DNA from: Calditrichaceae bacterium
Lineage (GTDB): Bacteria; Calditrichota; Calditrichia; RBG-13-44-9; J075
Assembly: GCA_013360445.1 (NCBI GenBank)
Contig: JABWBP010000010.1
Coordinates: 1 to 64,000 of the forward strand
DNA: 64,000 nucleotides
Direction of reading: 5' to 3'
The translations under genes were made by a program, and so were the position numbers. The notes under the pieces are model-generated. The model was not told where the DNA came from. It saw only the letters and a program-made list of their open reading frames with translations, and ran no database searches. Shown here one piece after another: positions 32,849 through 42,350 of this stretch; position 1 is the stretch's first letter; every line of letters begins with the position of its first letter.

Positions 32849-33865
32849 TCAGAATTTGAGAATTACCAGGGTTACATCGTCCTGCAGACGCTTGCCGGCA
32901 AAGTTTTCCACTGCTTCCCGGAGACCTGTCAGCAGGGCGTCGGCAGATTCTTCATGATGTGCGCGGATAAATTCAACCAGGCGTTCCTCTCCGAATTCCG
33001 CTCCCCGGGGATCGCGCGCTTCGATCAGGCCGTCGGTATATAACAGCAAGACATCTCCCGGTTCAAATTCTAAAATTTCCGACCGGAAAGGGGGCTCCGG
33101 CATCAGCCCGATAGCCGGCCCGGTGGGATTTAACCAACATACCGTCGCGGAACCGGGCTTCCACAATAACGGGGGATGATGCCCGGCATTGCAGTATTGC
33201 ACCGTGCGGGTTTTTATATCGACGTTTACCAGCGCCAGGGAAATAAATTGCAGCAGCTTCAAATTGAAGCGGAACAATTCATTCAGGCGCAGCGCCAGTT
33301 CCTGGGGGTTCTCGTATTCCGGGCCGAGGATGCGCAGGGAAGCTTGCAGATTGGACATCAACATGCTGGCCGCCAGCCCCTTGCCCATCACGTCGGCGAT
33401 GACCACTCCCTGGGCGCCGCTTTTCCAGCGGAAGAAATCGAAATAGTCGCCGCCGACGATGGCGGCCGGCCGGGTGTGGGCGGAGATTTGCGCCCCCTCT
33501 AAAACCGGCATGTCGCGCGGGAGCAACTGCTGTTGAACTTTGGCAGCCAGTTCCAAATCGCGTTCCAGGGCGCGAACCTGCTCTTCGGAATAGTGGCTGA
33601 TACAAACGCAGGTGGTAAAATCCAGCTCCAGTCGCTCCAGTTCCACGTCGCTGCCGTCGGCGCATTCGATGCAGCGCCCGAACTCCCCGGTATCGATGCG
33701 CTTGAGGGCTTCGTCGAGTTTGGCGATGACCTCCAAAACCTCGTCGAGCGCGGCGCCGCCTAAGTGCACTTGTTTGTCGGCAATATCGGATTGATACCAC
33801 GCGAAAAGGGAATCACGGTGCTGCGTCAGGGTATCGCGGAATTGCTTCAAAGTTTCTTGATTCAT
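32849..33865 (-). CDS. SpoIIE/RsbU-type PP2C phosphatase with DksA-like zinc finger
   Basis: The 338-aa protein joins an N-terminal coiled coil and a TraR/DksA-type zinc finger (ALKRIDTGEFGRCIECADG ... LDFTTCVCIS, cysteines 65, 68, 86 and 88) to a C-terminal PPM/SpoIIE phosphatase. The phosphatase starts near residue 105 with LAAKVQQQLLPRDMP, then GGDYFDFF, VIADVMGKGLAASMLMS, YCNAGHHPPLL and LLLYTDGLIEA. SpoIIE-like enzymes dephosphorylate STAS-domain anti-sigma antagonists. A STAS gene lies 2-3 kb away (35734-36075), a possible partner, but no anti-sigma kinase is in the window. The ATG 33865 has GAGG 5-6 nt upstream. The zinc finger has CxC at its second half rather than CxxC. Confidence 0.9.
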   Translation of the reverse strand: MNQETLKQFRDTLTQHRDSLFAWYQSDIADKQVHLGGAALDEVLEVIAKLDEALKRIDTGEFGRCIECADGSDVELERLELDFTTCVCISHYSEEQVRALERDLELAAKVQQQLLPRDMPVLEGAQISAHTRPAAIVGGDYFDFFRWKSGAQGVVIADVMGKGLAASMLMSNLQASLRILGPEYENPQELALRLNELFRFNLKLLQFISLALVNVDIKTRTVQYCNAGHHPPLLWKPGSATVCWLNPTGPAIGLMPEPPFRSEILEFEPGDVLLLYTDGLIEARDPRGAEFGEERLVEFIRAHHEESADALLTGLREAVENFAGKRLQDDVTLVILKF

Positions 33866-34005
33866 GTTAACCTCGCCGGATAATCGCCCCAATCCTACGA
33901 GCCTGCGGAGAAAAAGTTTACGATACGGGGTCAGGAGTTAAATGTTAAGCTTTTCAACCTTGCCGGTAGTGTTAGTTTTAATAACGGGCACTCGCTTCAA
34001 CCGGG

Positions 34006-34085
34006 AATGGACGCGAATGGACGCTAATTTAGGCTGGTCTCGATCCCATAGTCATTTGCGTTTATTCGCGTTCTTTCGCGGTTTA
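34006..34085. repeat. Imperfect inverted repeat with 9-10-nt words (GCGAATGGA / TTTCGCG)
   Basis: ATGGACGCGAATGGACGC-type words at 34006-34030 face TTTGCGTTTATTCGCG and TTCTTTCGCG words at 34056-34081. The arms are complementary but degenerate. It sits downstream of purA and belongs to the same class as the other word-based arrays. Confidence 0.6.
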
Positions 34086-34092
34086 AAATCAA

Positions 34093-35541
<1,449 letters not shown>

Positions 35542-35733
35542 GATGGTTTTATACTTTGGGAAGATAAACGGTAAGAGATATTAAGGTTTAAAATTGCGGG
35601 TGTAAAGGAGAGATACTCAGTGCGAGTCAATTTTTGCATCCTTTAACCCCGGTGTGATCGCGTAAAGTGGGTTATCAGCCGGGAAGAGCAGGCGGCGCCC
35701 CCCAAACTCCCGGATCCACCAACCCGGGATACT
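35542..35733. other. Intergenic region between the STAS gene and purA
   Basis: About 190 nt without a recognisable ORF or repeat. Since the STAS gene reads toward it and purA reads away, it should hold the end of the secD-secF-STAS transcript and the purA promoter. No clear terminator was found. Confidence 0.3.
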
Positions 35734-36075
35734 TTATACCTGAAAACTGTCGATGGCGGACTCCCGGTCCTCGTACGCTTCGAAAATTTCATCCAGGCGG
35801 GTAATATTCAACAAATTTTTGACCAGGGGAGTGGGGCCGGCCAGCTTCAGGTCTCCCCCGTTTTGCTTGAAGGTAGTTAAGGCGTTGATCAGAATACCCA
35901 GGCCGCTGCTGTTCATCCGTTTGACCCTGCCCAGGTCTAACACCACCTGCAAGTTGCCTTCATCCAGCAGGCGGTTGATCTCCTCGTTCAATCTTACCGC
36001 CTCAGGCCCCCCCATCACGTCGCCTTCTAAATTGATGACGATAATACCGCCATACTGCTCTTTCGCTAAATTCAT
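35734..36075 (-). CDS. STAS-domain anti-sigma factor antagonist (SpoIIAA/RsbV-like)
   Basis: The 113-aa protein is a single STAS domain. The phosphorylatable serine motif is VKRMNSSGLGILINAL, near residues 51-66, in the position of Ser-58 of SpoIIAA. Family members bind anti-sigma kinases when unphosphorylated and are reset by PP2C phosphatases. It starts 15 nt after the secF stop and appears to be in the secD-secF unit. The SpoIIE-type phosphatase at 32849-33865 could be its partner. Confidence 0.9.
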   Translation of the reverse strand: MNLAKEQYGGIIVINLEGDVMGGPEAVRLNEEINRLLDEGNLQVVLDLGRVKRMNSSGLGILINALTTFKQNGGDLKLAGPTPLVKNLLNITRLDEIFEAYEDRESAIDSFQV

Positions 36076-36090
36076 GAATTCCCCCGGCAG

Positions 36091-37041
36091 TTATTTTCTT
36101 TTTAAGGGGACCTTTGAGGCCCTGCGAAGTTGCCATTCTACCAGTATCGGGGAAGCGATATAAATGGAAGAATAGGTTCCGACCCCAATCCCGCACAACA
36201 GGGCAAAAGCAAAATCCTTGAGAATCTCTCCCCCAAAAAAGTAGAGCACCACGATCACCAGCAGGGTGGTTCCGGAAGTAATAATGGTGCGGGAAAGCGT
36301 CTCGTTGATACTGAGGTTGATCATTTCGGAATAGCTGCGCGCCTGGCTTTTGAAGGATTTCAGATTCTCACGGATACGGTCGAACACCACGATGGTATCG
36401 TTCAGCGAGTATCCCACGATGGTGAGCAATGCGGCAATAATTGGAATTGTAATCTCTTTATTGAGGAGCGAGAATATCCCCAGGGTAATAATGACGTCAT
36501 GGAACAGCGCCACCACCGCACCCACCCCAAAACGGAACTCGAAACGGAACATAATGTAGAGCAGAATGAGCAGCATGGCGAACAGAACCGCCTGCACTAC
36601 CGCCCAGACCAGTTCCTGGCCGATTTTCGGCCCCACGCTCTCCCGCCGCCGTTCGATGACATTATATTCCGGAAAACTGCTGTCCAGTTGATTCAACAGG
36701 GTAGTTAACGTTGAATCAGCATCTCCCTTAATGCTCTCCACATCTACCTGAACAGAGATTTCCTGGCTGCTGCCGTAGTGCTTGATTTCGGATTGCCCCA
36801 AACCGGCTTCGTTAAAGACGTTTCGTACCCGGTCAATAGGAATGTTCAATGGGAGTTCGGGATCATTTTTGTCTTCAAAACGAATTTCCATGAATGAGCC
36901 GCCGCGAAAGTCGATGCCGAATTTGGGACCGCCGTGAAGCACCAGGGAAACCAGGGAAATGGCAATCAAACTCATGGATGCCAGGAACATCACTTTGCGA
37001 AGGCGCATGAAGTCAATACTAGTCTTTCCAAAAAAGCGCAT
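36091..37041 (-). CDS. secF: Protein translocase subunit SecF
   Basis: A 316-aa RND-type membrane protein that works with SecD to pull proteins across the inner membrane using the proton motive force. It has the first membrane helix (FLASMSLIAISLVSLVLHGG), the conserved GIDFRGG, a periplasmic domain, and a five-helix C-terminal cluster with VGYSLNDTIVVFDRIREN and ETLSRTIITSGTTLL. The frame extends to 37125, but MRFFGKTSIDFMRLRK at 37041 begins where SecF usually does, with AGGAGA about 10 nt upstream. It follows secD after a 171-nt gap that contains a degenerate heptad repeat. Confidence 0.95.
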   Translation of the reverse strand: MRFFGKTSIDFMRLRKVMFLASMSLIAISLVSLVLHGGPKFGIDFRGGSFMEIRFEDKNDPELPLNIPIDRVRNVFNEAGLGQSEIKHYGSSQEISVQVDVESIKGDADSTLTTLLNQLDSSFPEYNVIERRRESVGPKIGQELVWAVVQAVLFAMLLILLYIMFRFEFRFGVGAVVALFHDVIITLGIFSLLNKEITIPIIAALLTIVGYSLNDTIVVFDRIRENLKSFKSQARSYSEMINLSINETLSRTIITSGTTLLVIVVLYFFGGEILKDFAFALLCGIGVGTYSSIYIASPILVEWQLRRASKVPLKRK

Positions 37042-37101
37042 TTTCGTTCTGTCTCCTTCTACCGAAGTAAGTTTTTCACCCGCGTGATTAAAAAAAAGTC
37101 T

Positions 37102-37207
37102 CAAGAACCAAAAGCAAGGAATCAAGCCCAGGGTGGGGAGTCCGGTTTTTTTGCGCTATGCTCTCTGCGCCAAGCACTTTGCACGTACTCCCGGTTCCTG
37201 GCTTGTC
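37102..37207. repeat. Degenerate heptad repeat (CAAGAAC-type) between secD and secF
   Basis: CAAGAAC, CAAAAGC, AAGGAAT and CAAGCCC follow at 7-nt spacing from 37102. The complementary GGTTCCTGGCTTG lies at 37192-37204. It fills most of the secD-secF gap and matches the word of the array at 39222-39263 upstream of secD. Confidence 0.5.
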
Positions 37208-37212
37208 AAAGT

Positions 37213-39108
37213 CTAAATGCTCAACTGTTTGATGATTTTCCGCGTCAACAAGAAGTCGAAGATCGACCGGCTGACGAAAATCGCAGTGAACATACTGGCG
37301 ACAATACCGATCATCAGGGTGGTGGCGAAGCCGCGCACCGGGCCGGTGCCGATATTATAGAGCACAATTGCCGCGATCAGGGTGGTTACGTTAGCGTCTA
37401 AAATGGTAACGAAGGCGCGGGAATAACCGGTATCGAGCGCTACCCAAACAGATTTTCCGCTGTCCAGCTCTTCCCGGACGCGCTCAAAGATCAGCACGTT
37501 GGCGTCCACCGCCATCCCGATGGTTAAAATGATGCCGGCAATACCCGGCAGGGTAAGAGTAGCATGGAAGGTGGACATAACCCCCATCAAAATAACGATG
37601 TTGAGGATCAGGGCAATATCGGCTACCAGGCCGGAGAACTTATAGTATATGATCATAAAAATAGCCACAACAATAAGCCCGATAATTGCGGAGTAAGCGC
37701 CCTGTTTAATGGAGTCTTTTCCCAGGGAGGGGCCCACGCTGCGCTCTTCGATAATGCTCAAAGGGGTGGGCAGCGAACCGGCTTTGAGAACGCTGGCCAG
37801 CACTTCCGCTTCTTCCTTGCTATCCAGCCCGGTAATACGGGCGCGCCCCCCGCGAATTTTCTCCCGGATGTTGGGGGCGGACTGCACCCGGTTATCCAGG
37901 ATGATGGCCATGCGTTTGCCTTCGTTTGCCCCGGTTACCCGGGCAAACGCGGAGCTGCCTTCGTTGTTGAAGGAAAGGTTGGTCTCGAATTTTCCGAAAG
38001 AGGAGGGATCATCGGGGCTGCCGGTGGCCCAGCGGGCATCCACAACCGTTTCCCCGGTGAGGGCCGGTTCCGCGTCCAAGAGATACGCTTCCACAAACTC
38101 TTCGCCGGAGGCGTCGGTGCGTGTTCGCTCGTCAGCGCCTCCTAACAGGAATTTGGCGTTCACGATTTCCTGCTGAATGATTTTTTGAACTTCCGGGTCG
38201 CTCATGGCGCGCTGGAAGCGGGGGATATTTTTCGCTTTGACATATATTCCCTGGGGAACGATGATGAACAGTTCTTCTTCCGCTTCTTGTTGCGCCAGGG
38301 CGGCGGAGTCGGTTACCGCAGCAGTATCTTCGCCGGTTCCGAACAATTCATCCGCTCTCACCACCGAGGTGTCCCGGGGCGTTTCCTGCGGCTCTTCCGC
38401 CGTTTTGGTGGTATCTGCGGTTTTAGCGGCCAGGCCGCTCAAGTATCCATTGATCTTCTGCGCCACGCCCTGGGCGACTTCGATGTCTTTGAGAATGCTG
38501 AATTCTAATTTCGCAGTCTTTCCAACCAGATCCTTGGCCTGCTGCCGGTCGGTAATTCCGGCCAGCTCCACGATGATCCGGCTGTTTCCCTGCTTCTGGA
38601 TTACCGGTTCGGAGACGCCGAATTCGTCCACCCGGTTGCGCAGCACTTCCAGGGAGCGATTGATGGATTCGCGGGTCTGCTCTTTCAGATGGTCGATAAT
38701 TTCATCCCGGGTAGTCAACTCCCGGGTGGCATAATAGCGGGTAATTTCCGCGCCTCTCTCCCGCAGTTGTTCATCCAGGACTTCTACAATATCGGCCTCA
38801 TCCTCGGATGCTTCTTTAGCGGCGGCGTCCAGGGCCTGGGCAAATCGCTCATCTTTATTTTGCGCCAATTTGTTGAGCAATTCCTTGTAATTGACTTCCA
38901 GAACCACGTTCATGCCGCCCTGTAAATCCAATCCCAATTTGATAGACTTTTTGGCGAGACTCTTGTACTCTTCCGGCGACTGTCTCTCCATCCGGCTTTT
39001 TTCTTCCTGGCTCATAAAATTGAACCGCAGGGTAGGAATGAGAAAGTACCCGAATAACAATACAACAGCCAAACTTATCAGAATCTTAAAGGTTGCTTTT
39101 TGTGGCAT
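37213..39108 (-). CDS. secD: Protein translocase subunit SecD
   Basis: The 631-aa RND-type protein has an N-terminal membrane helix, the GLDLQGGMNVVLEV motif near residues 58-71, a long periplasmic domain with VNRSLEVLRNRVDEFGVSEPVIQKQG, and a C-terminal six-helix domain with SVGPSLGKDSI, LTIGMAVDANVLIFERVREEL and GTGPVRGFATTLMIGI. An acidic, threonine-rich insertion lies near residues 235-280. SecDF improves secretion and membrane-protein release. GGAG stands about 9 nt before the ATG. yajC, often upstream, is absent here. Confidence 0.96.
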   Translation of the reverse strand: MPQKATFKILISLAVVLLFGYFLIPTLRFNFMSQEEKSRMERQSPEEYKSLAKKSIKLGLDLQGGMNVVLEVNYKELLNKLAQNKDERFAQALDAAAKEASEDEADIVEVLDEQLRERGAEITRYYATRELTTRDEIIDHLKEQTRESINRSLEVLRNRVDEFGVSEPVIQKQGNSRIIVELAGITDRQQAKDLVGKTAKLEFSILKDIEVAQGVAQKINGYLSGLAAKTADTTKTAEEPQETPRDTSVVRADELFGTGEDTAAVTDSAALAQQEAEEELFIIVPQGIYVKAKNIPRFQRAMSDPEVQKIIQQEIVNAKFLLGGADERTRTDASGEEFVEAYLLDAEPALTGETVVDARWATGSPDDPSSFGKFETNLSFNNEGSSAFARVTGANEGKRMAIILDNRVQSAPNIREKIRGGRARITGLDSKEEAEVLASVLKAGSLPTPLSIIEERSVGPSLGKDSIKQGAYSAIIGLIVVAIFMIIYYKFSGLVADIALILNIVILMGVMSTFHATLTLPGIAGIILTIGMAVDANVLIFERVREELDSGKSVWVALDTGYSRAFVTILDANVTTLIAAIVLYNIGTGPVRGFATTLMIGIVASMFTAIFVSRSIFDFLLTRKIIKQLSI

Positions 39109-39221
39109 TCCAATACTCTCCTCGCCTGAGTCGGTATAGAGTTTATATGATTATTCCAAATTGCAAGCCAAGAATTTATTTGCCCTCGCCAAAAAAGTCA
39201 ATTGAAAAAAATATCCGCAAA

Positions 39222-39263
39222 CCAGGAAACAAGTCCCGGAAGCCGAATTCCAAGAACCGGGAT
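39222..39263. repeat. Degenerate heptad repeat (word CCNNGAA)
   Basis: Six 7-nt units starting CCAGGAA, ACAAGTC, CCGGAAG, CCGAATT, CCAAGAA and CCGGGAT lie between the PhoD-like gene and secD. Confidence 0.55.
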
Positions 39264-39281
39264 TGCGGCGCCGGCTTCCGT

Positions 39282-40613
39282 CTATTTCAGGTCGCTTGCT
39301 TTAATGGTAAAATTCCATAACTCCCGGCCGGTTTTATCATAATTGCTGATCTGCAATACCCGCTCTTTCCGGGGCCCGCTGACCGCAAGCCTGGCGAAGT
39401 TCCGTTGATTCACGTAGGTTCCGGAAATTCGCAAATGGTTGGCTTCATTCGCCGCTTTGGTATTCGGCCCGGCGGTGAGGGGCGAGATGGTCAGGTCGTA
39501 GAGGGGATAGTGCGGTTTTCTTTCTAACTTCGAGAGTTCGGAATGGTGGCGATCGCCGGTTAAAAAGATCACCCCGCTAATATTTTCCTGGGAAATGAGG
39601 GTAAGGATTGCCGAACGCTCCTCCGGGTAGGCGGAATAATTTTCCCCGTAGGGAAAGGGGTTTAGAAATTGCCCGCCCAGAACCACGAATTTGAAAGGCG
39701 CCCGGCTGGCGGAAAGCGCATCCAGCAACCAGTCGATCTGCGCTTTGCCTAAAACCGTGCGCTCACCGCCTGCCCGGTCGTTGGGGGTGCGGTGAAAACG
39801 GTCGTCGAGCAAAAAGAAATCCACGTCCGCCCACTGGAACATGGTCGTGATCCCGGGGACTCCTTCAACCCCGAAAGTGGGATTGCCCCAGAACAGCCGG
39901 AACGCCTCCAGCGTGTGCTGCTTGTTGCGAAAGCTGCGGTCGCTGTCGTTGGGGCCGTAATCGTGGTCGTCCCAAATGGCGTAGTGGTGCAGCGATCCCA
40001 GCAGGGGCTGAAGCTCCGGCAGGGTGCGGGTGTGGGTGTAGCGGGCTAAAATTCCGCTGCGGCTGTACCAGTCCGCTTCCCGGAGGTACACGTTATCGCC
40101 TAACCAGAGCATAAAATCCGGCTGCTGCTGATAAATCGCGCTGAAAATTTCATATTCCCCGCCGTAGGGCTCCCCGGGACGGTCGTACTGCGCTTCGTTT
40201 ACGTAGGCGCAGCTTCCGGCAACGAAGCTGAAATCCGGGGGATCTTCCCGCCACTGCCACAATTTCTGGGTTTGAAATTTCAAGGGATAGGGACGTTTGA
40301 CGAGTTGATTATTGATATACAATTCATACTGGTATAGCCGGCCCGGTTCCAGGTTTTCCACGGGAATTTTGGCGGTAAACGCACCCTCTTCCCCGGTGAG
40401 CGTCTCCGCGGTGGAGAATTTCTGCCCCGGGTTGCCCGCCTCGTAATACAGAAATTTAACTTTGGCCGCGGCATTGGTTTGCACCCACAGCAGCACTTCG
40501 CGCATTTCCGAGTAGCCCACCATGGGACCGGCTTGCAAATATTTTTCCTGGGAATACCCCGCGAAGGGGAGCAGCAGCGTTATCGAGAAGAGAACAACCA
40601 TGAATCGCGCCAT
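39282..40613 (-). CDS. PhoD-like alkaline phosphatase family protein, exported
   Basis: The 443-aa protein has a signal peptide (FMVVLFSITLLLPFAGYS, about residues 4-21), an N-terminal beta-sandwich domain (GPMVGYSEMREVLLWVQTNAAAKVKF), and a PhoD-type metallophosphatase core: SFVAGSCAY, MLWLGDNVYLREADW, HYAIWDDHDYGPNDSD, VVLGGQFLNPF, FLTGDRHHSELSKL. Those Asp, Asn and His residues are the metal ligands of the family, which hydrolyses phosphodiesters and phosphomonoesters, usually at the cell surface. AGGATG lies just upstream of the ATG. It is separated from its neighbours by heptad and simple sequence. Confidence 0.92.
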   Translation of the reverse strand: MARFMVVLFSITLLLPFAGYSQEKYLQAGPMVGYSEMREVLLWVQTNAAAKVKFLYYEAGNPGQKFSTAETLTGEEGAFTAKIPVENLEPGRLYQYELYINNQLVKRPYPLKFQTQKLWQWREDPPDFSFVAGSCAYVNEAQYDRPGEPYGGEYEIFSAIYQQQPDFMLWLGDNVYLREADWYSRSGILARYTHTRTLPELQPLLGSLHHYAIWDDHDYGPNDSDRSFRNKQHTLEAFRLFWGNPTFGVEGVPGITTMFQWADVDFFLLDDRFHRTPNDRAGGERTVLGKAQIDWLLDALSASRAPFKFVVLGGQFLNPFPYGENYSAYPEERSAILTLISQENISGVIFLTGDRHHSELSKLERKPHYPLYDLTISPLTAGPNTKAANEANHLRISGTYVNQRNFARLAVSGPRKERVLQISNYDKTGRELWNFTIKASDLK

Positions 40614-40658
40614 AGCATCCTGTTCCTTATTAGACCCTGTATTTTATACCTTAGTCGG

Positions 40659-41696
40659 CTATGAAAACCGGTACTGGCGAAATATTTTGTAGCCTTCCTG
40701 GAGGGAGACCTTGAGCGCCCCGGTTACCGGAACGGAGAGCAGCATCCCCAGGACGCCGAAGAATTTACCGCCGATGATGATCACTACGATAATCAGCAGC
40801 GGGGGCAAATTCACCGCTTTAGCAACCACGTTCGGCTGTACTAACGCCTTGTCCGCCAACTCCACAATGGAAAAGGCGATCGCCACGTACACCGCGTGGA
40901 TGAAATCCCCGGTTTCGATCAACGTGACCGAAATAGCCAGGATAGCCCCGGAGATGGGGCCGACGTAAGGGATCAAATTCGCTACCCCGGTAAAAGCGCC
41001 GATCACCACAAAGTAACGCACTTCTAACAGCCAGAGCGCAAAGGTAGCCAGAATGCCGATGATGATGGCGTCTAACACCTGGCCGCGAATGTAGCGCCCG
41101 GTTTGCTGGTCGATTTTGTAGATCAGGATCAGTACGAACTCGAAATAGCGGTTCGGCACCAGGCTGATCAGCCGTTTTTTGATCGCCCGCCAGTCCTTCA
41201 GCAGGAAAAAGGCCATCAGGGGAATCAACACCAGGTTGGTGATGAGCGTGACCACGCTGAGCAGGTTAGAAAAGACCTGGTTCCCGTAATCTACCATGGC
41301 CTGCCCGAATTTTTGGGAGAGGTTCAAATTACGGATGCCTAAGAATTTCAACCAGGAAACGATCAATTTCTCCACTTTATCTAAAAAAGTCATCGTTTTT
41401 TCGATATCGAGGCCGGTTTGGAGGGCCTGAAACTCGCTGGCAAGGGCCGGCATCAGCAGGAACAATAGCCCCCCCAGCACCATGGATAGCAGGATATACA
41501 GCGTTGCGGTCGCCTGGAGCCGGTTGAGGCCCCGCCCTTCCAGGGAGGTCACCAGGGGATCCAGGAGATACGCCAGGATGGCGGAGATGATAAATAATTT
41601 AACCAGGTCGCCGATCAATACCAGGAAACCCAGCACCGCCAACCCGATGGCCCCCCCCAGGGCAATCTTCTTCCAGCGATTATTGCTCTTTCGCAT
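40659..41696 (-). CDS. AI-2E family transporter
   Basis: A 345-aa integral membrane protein with about eight helices. N-terminal VLGFLVLIGDLVKLFIISAILAYLLDPLV matches the start of the family, and the conserved C-terminal half contains IGAFTGVANLIPYVGPISGAILAIS and LIIVVIIIGGKFFGVLGMLLSVPVTGALKV. Members export small molecules or act as Na+/H+ antiporters; an AI-2 role cannot be assumed. Its start overlaps the preceding cyclic-nucleotide-binding gene by 17 nt, so the two are probably translated together. Confidence 0.92.
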   Translation of the reverse strand: MRKSNNRWKKIALGGAIGLAVLGFLVLIGDLVKLFIISAILAYLLDPLVTSLEGRGLNRLQATATLYILLSMVLGGLLFLLMPALASEFQALQTGLDIEKTMTFLDKVEKLIVSWLKFLGIRNLNLSQKFGQAMVDYGNQVFSNLLSVVTLITNLVLIPLMAFFLLKDWRAIKKRLISLVPNRYFEFVLILIYKIDQQTGRYIRGQVLDAIIIGILATFALWLLEVRYFVVIGAFTGVANLIPYVGPISGAILAISVTLIETGDFIHAVYVAIAFSIVELADKALVQPNVVAKAVNLPPLLIIVVIIIGGKFFGVLGMLLSVPVTGALKVSLQEGYKIFRQYRFS

Positions 41697-42234
41697 CGGT
41701 TTTCCCCGCGTTGGCTTTTCGTTTTTGGGTAAGGGTGTGCAGTTTCACTTGCAAGGCCTGCACCTGATCGTTGGATTTACGCAACCGTCTGCCGAGCACG
41801 GTGCTGAGTTGTAGAATGATTTTCACCCCCAGGCGGGGACTGTGGCTAATCAACTCCAGCAAATCCGTCTTAAACAACCCTAACATGGTGGAATCCATGG
41901 TGGCAATCACCGTGGCAGAGCGGGGAGAATCGTCCAGCAACCCCAACTCCCCGAAAAAATCGCCGTCGTGCAACTCCACCAGCACCTGCTGGGTAGCTTC
42001 CAGGTAAACCTTCACTTTTCCCTGTTCGATGATGTACATCCCCGCGGCCGGTTCGCCCTGGTAGAAAATAATTTCCCCGGATTTATATTCCCGGCGGTGC
42101 AGAATGCGTTCCACCGCCGCCAGTTCCTTTTTGGTCAATCCTTCGAAGATGGGAATCTTCTTCAGGGTTTTGCGGATGTTCTCCTTTTCCTTATCCGGGC
42201 CGCGGAAGATGTTTCCCCAGAAACTGTCGATCAT
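41680..42234 (-). CDS. Cyclic-nucleotide-binding domain protein (CRP-like sensor, no HTH seen)
   Basis: The 184-aa protein has a cNMP-binding beta-barrel: IFEGLTKKELAAVERILHRREYKSGEIIFYQGEPAAGMYIIEQGKVKVYL, then DFFGELGLLDDSPRSATVIA, the phosphate-binding cassette, near residues 86-105. After the barrel there is a helical segment and a basic tail, but no recognisable winged-helix DNA-binding domain, so it is more likely a stand-alone sensor than a transcription factor. GGAAGG stands 9 nt before the ATG. It overlaps the AI-2E-type transporter gene. Confidence 0.88.
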   Translation of the reverse strand: MIDSFWGNIFRGPDKEKENIRKTLKKIPIFEGLTKKELAAVERILHRREYKSGEIIFYQGEPAAGMYIIEQGKVKVYLEATQQVLVELHDGDFFGELGLLDDSPRSATVIATMDSTMLGLFKTDLLELISHSPRLGVKIILQLSTVLGRRLRKSNDQVQALQVKLHTLTQKRKANAGKTDAKEQ

Positions 42235-42311
42235 ATCAAATACCTTCCATAGCTGATTCTACCCACCAAAATGCTGTAATATAAGCAATTTTTTTCCAAA
42301 AATCGTGATGA

Positions 42312-42339
42312 GTAGGGGCGAATCGCGATTCGCCCCTAC
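42312..42339. repeat. 28-nt perfect palindrome, 11 nt downstream of metG
   Basis: GTAGGGGCGAATCG is followed directly by its complement, giving a perfect 28-nt palindrome centred on CGCG. A second palindrome with the same TAGGGGCGAAT arms and a GGCC centre is at 49269-49296, also just downstream of a minus-strand stop codon. Palindromes of this AGGGGCGA type are widespread in bacterial intergenic DNA. It may act as a transcript-end hairpin. Confidence 0.9.
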
Positions 42340-42350
42340 GTTAATCGAAA

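Noticed and set aside
33176-33800. Frames of 108-173 aa around the SpoIIE-type gene
   Set aside because: Shadow frames of the phosphatase; low-complexity arginine- or histidine-rich translations typical of the wrong frame.
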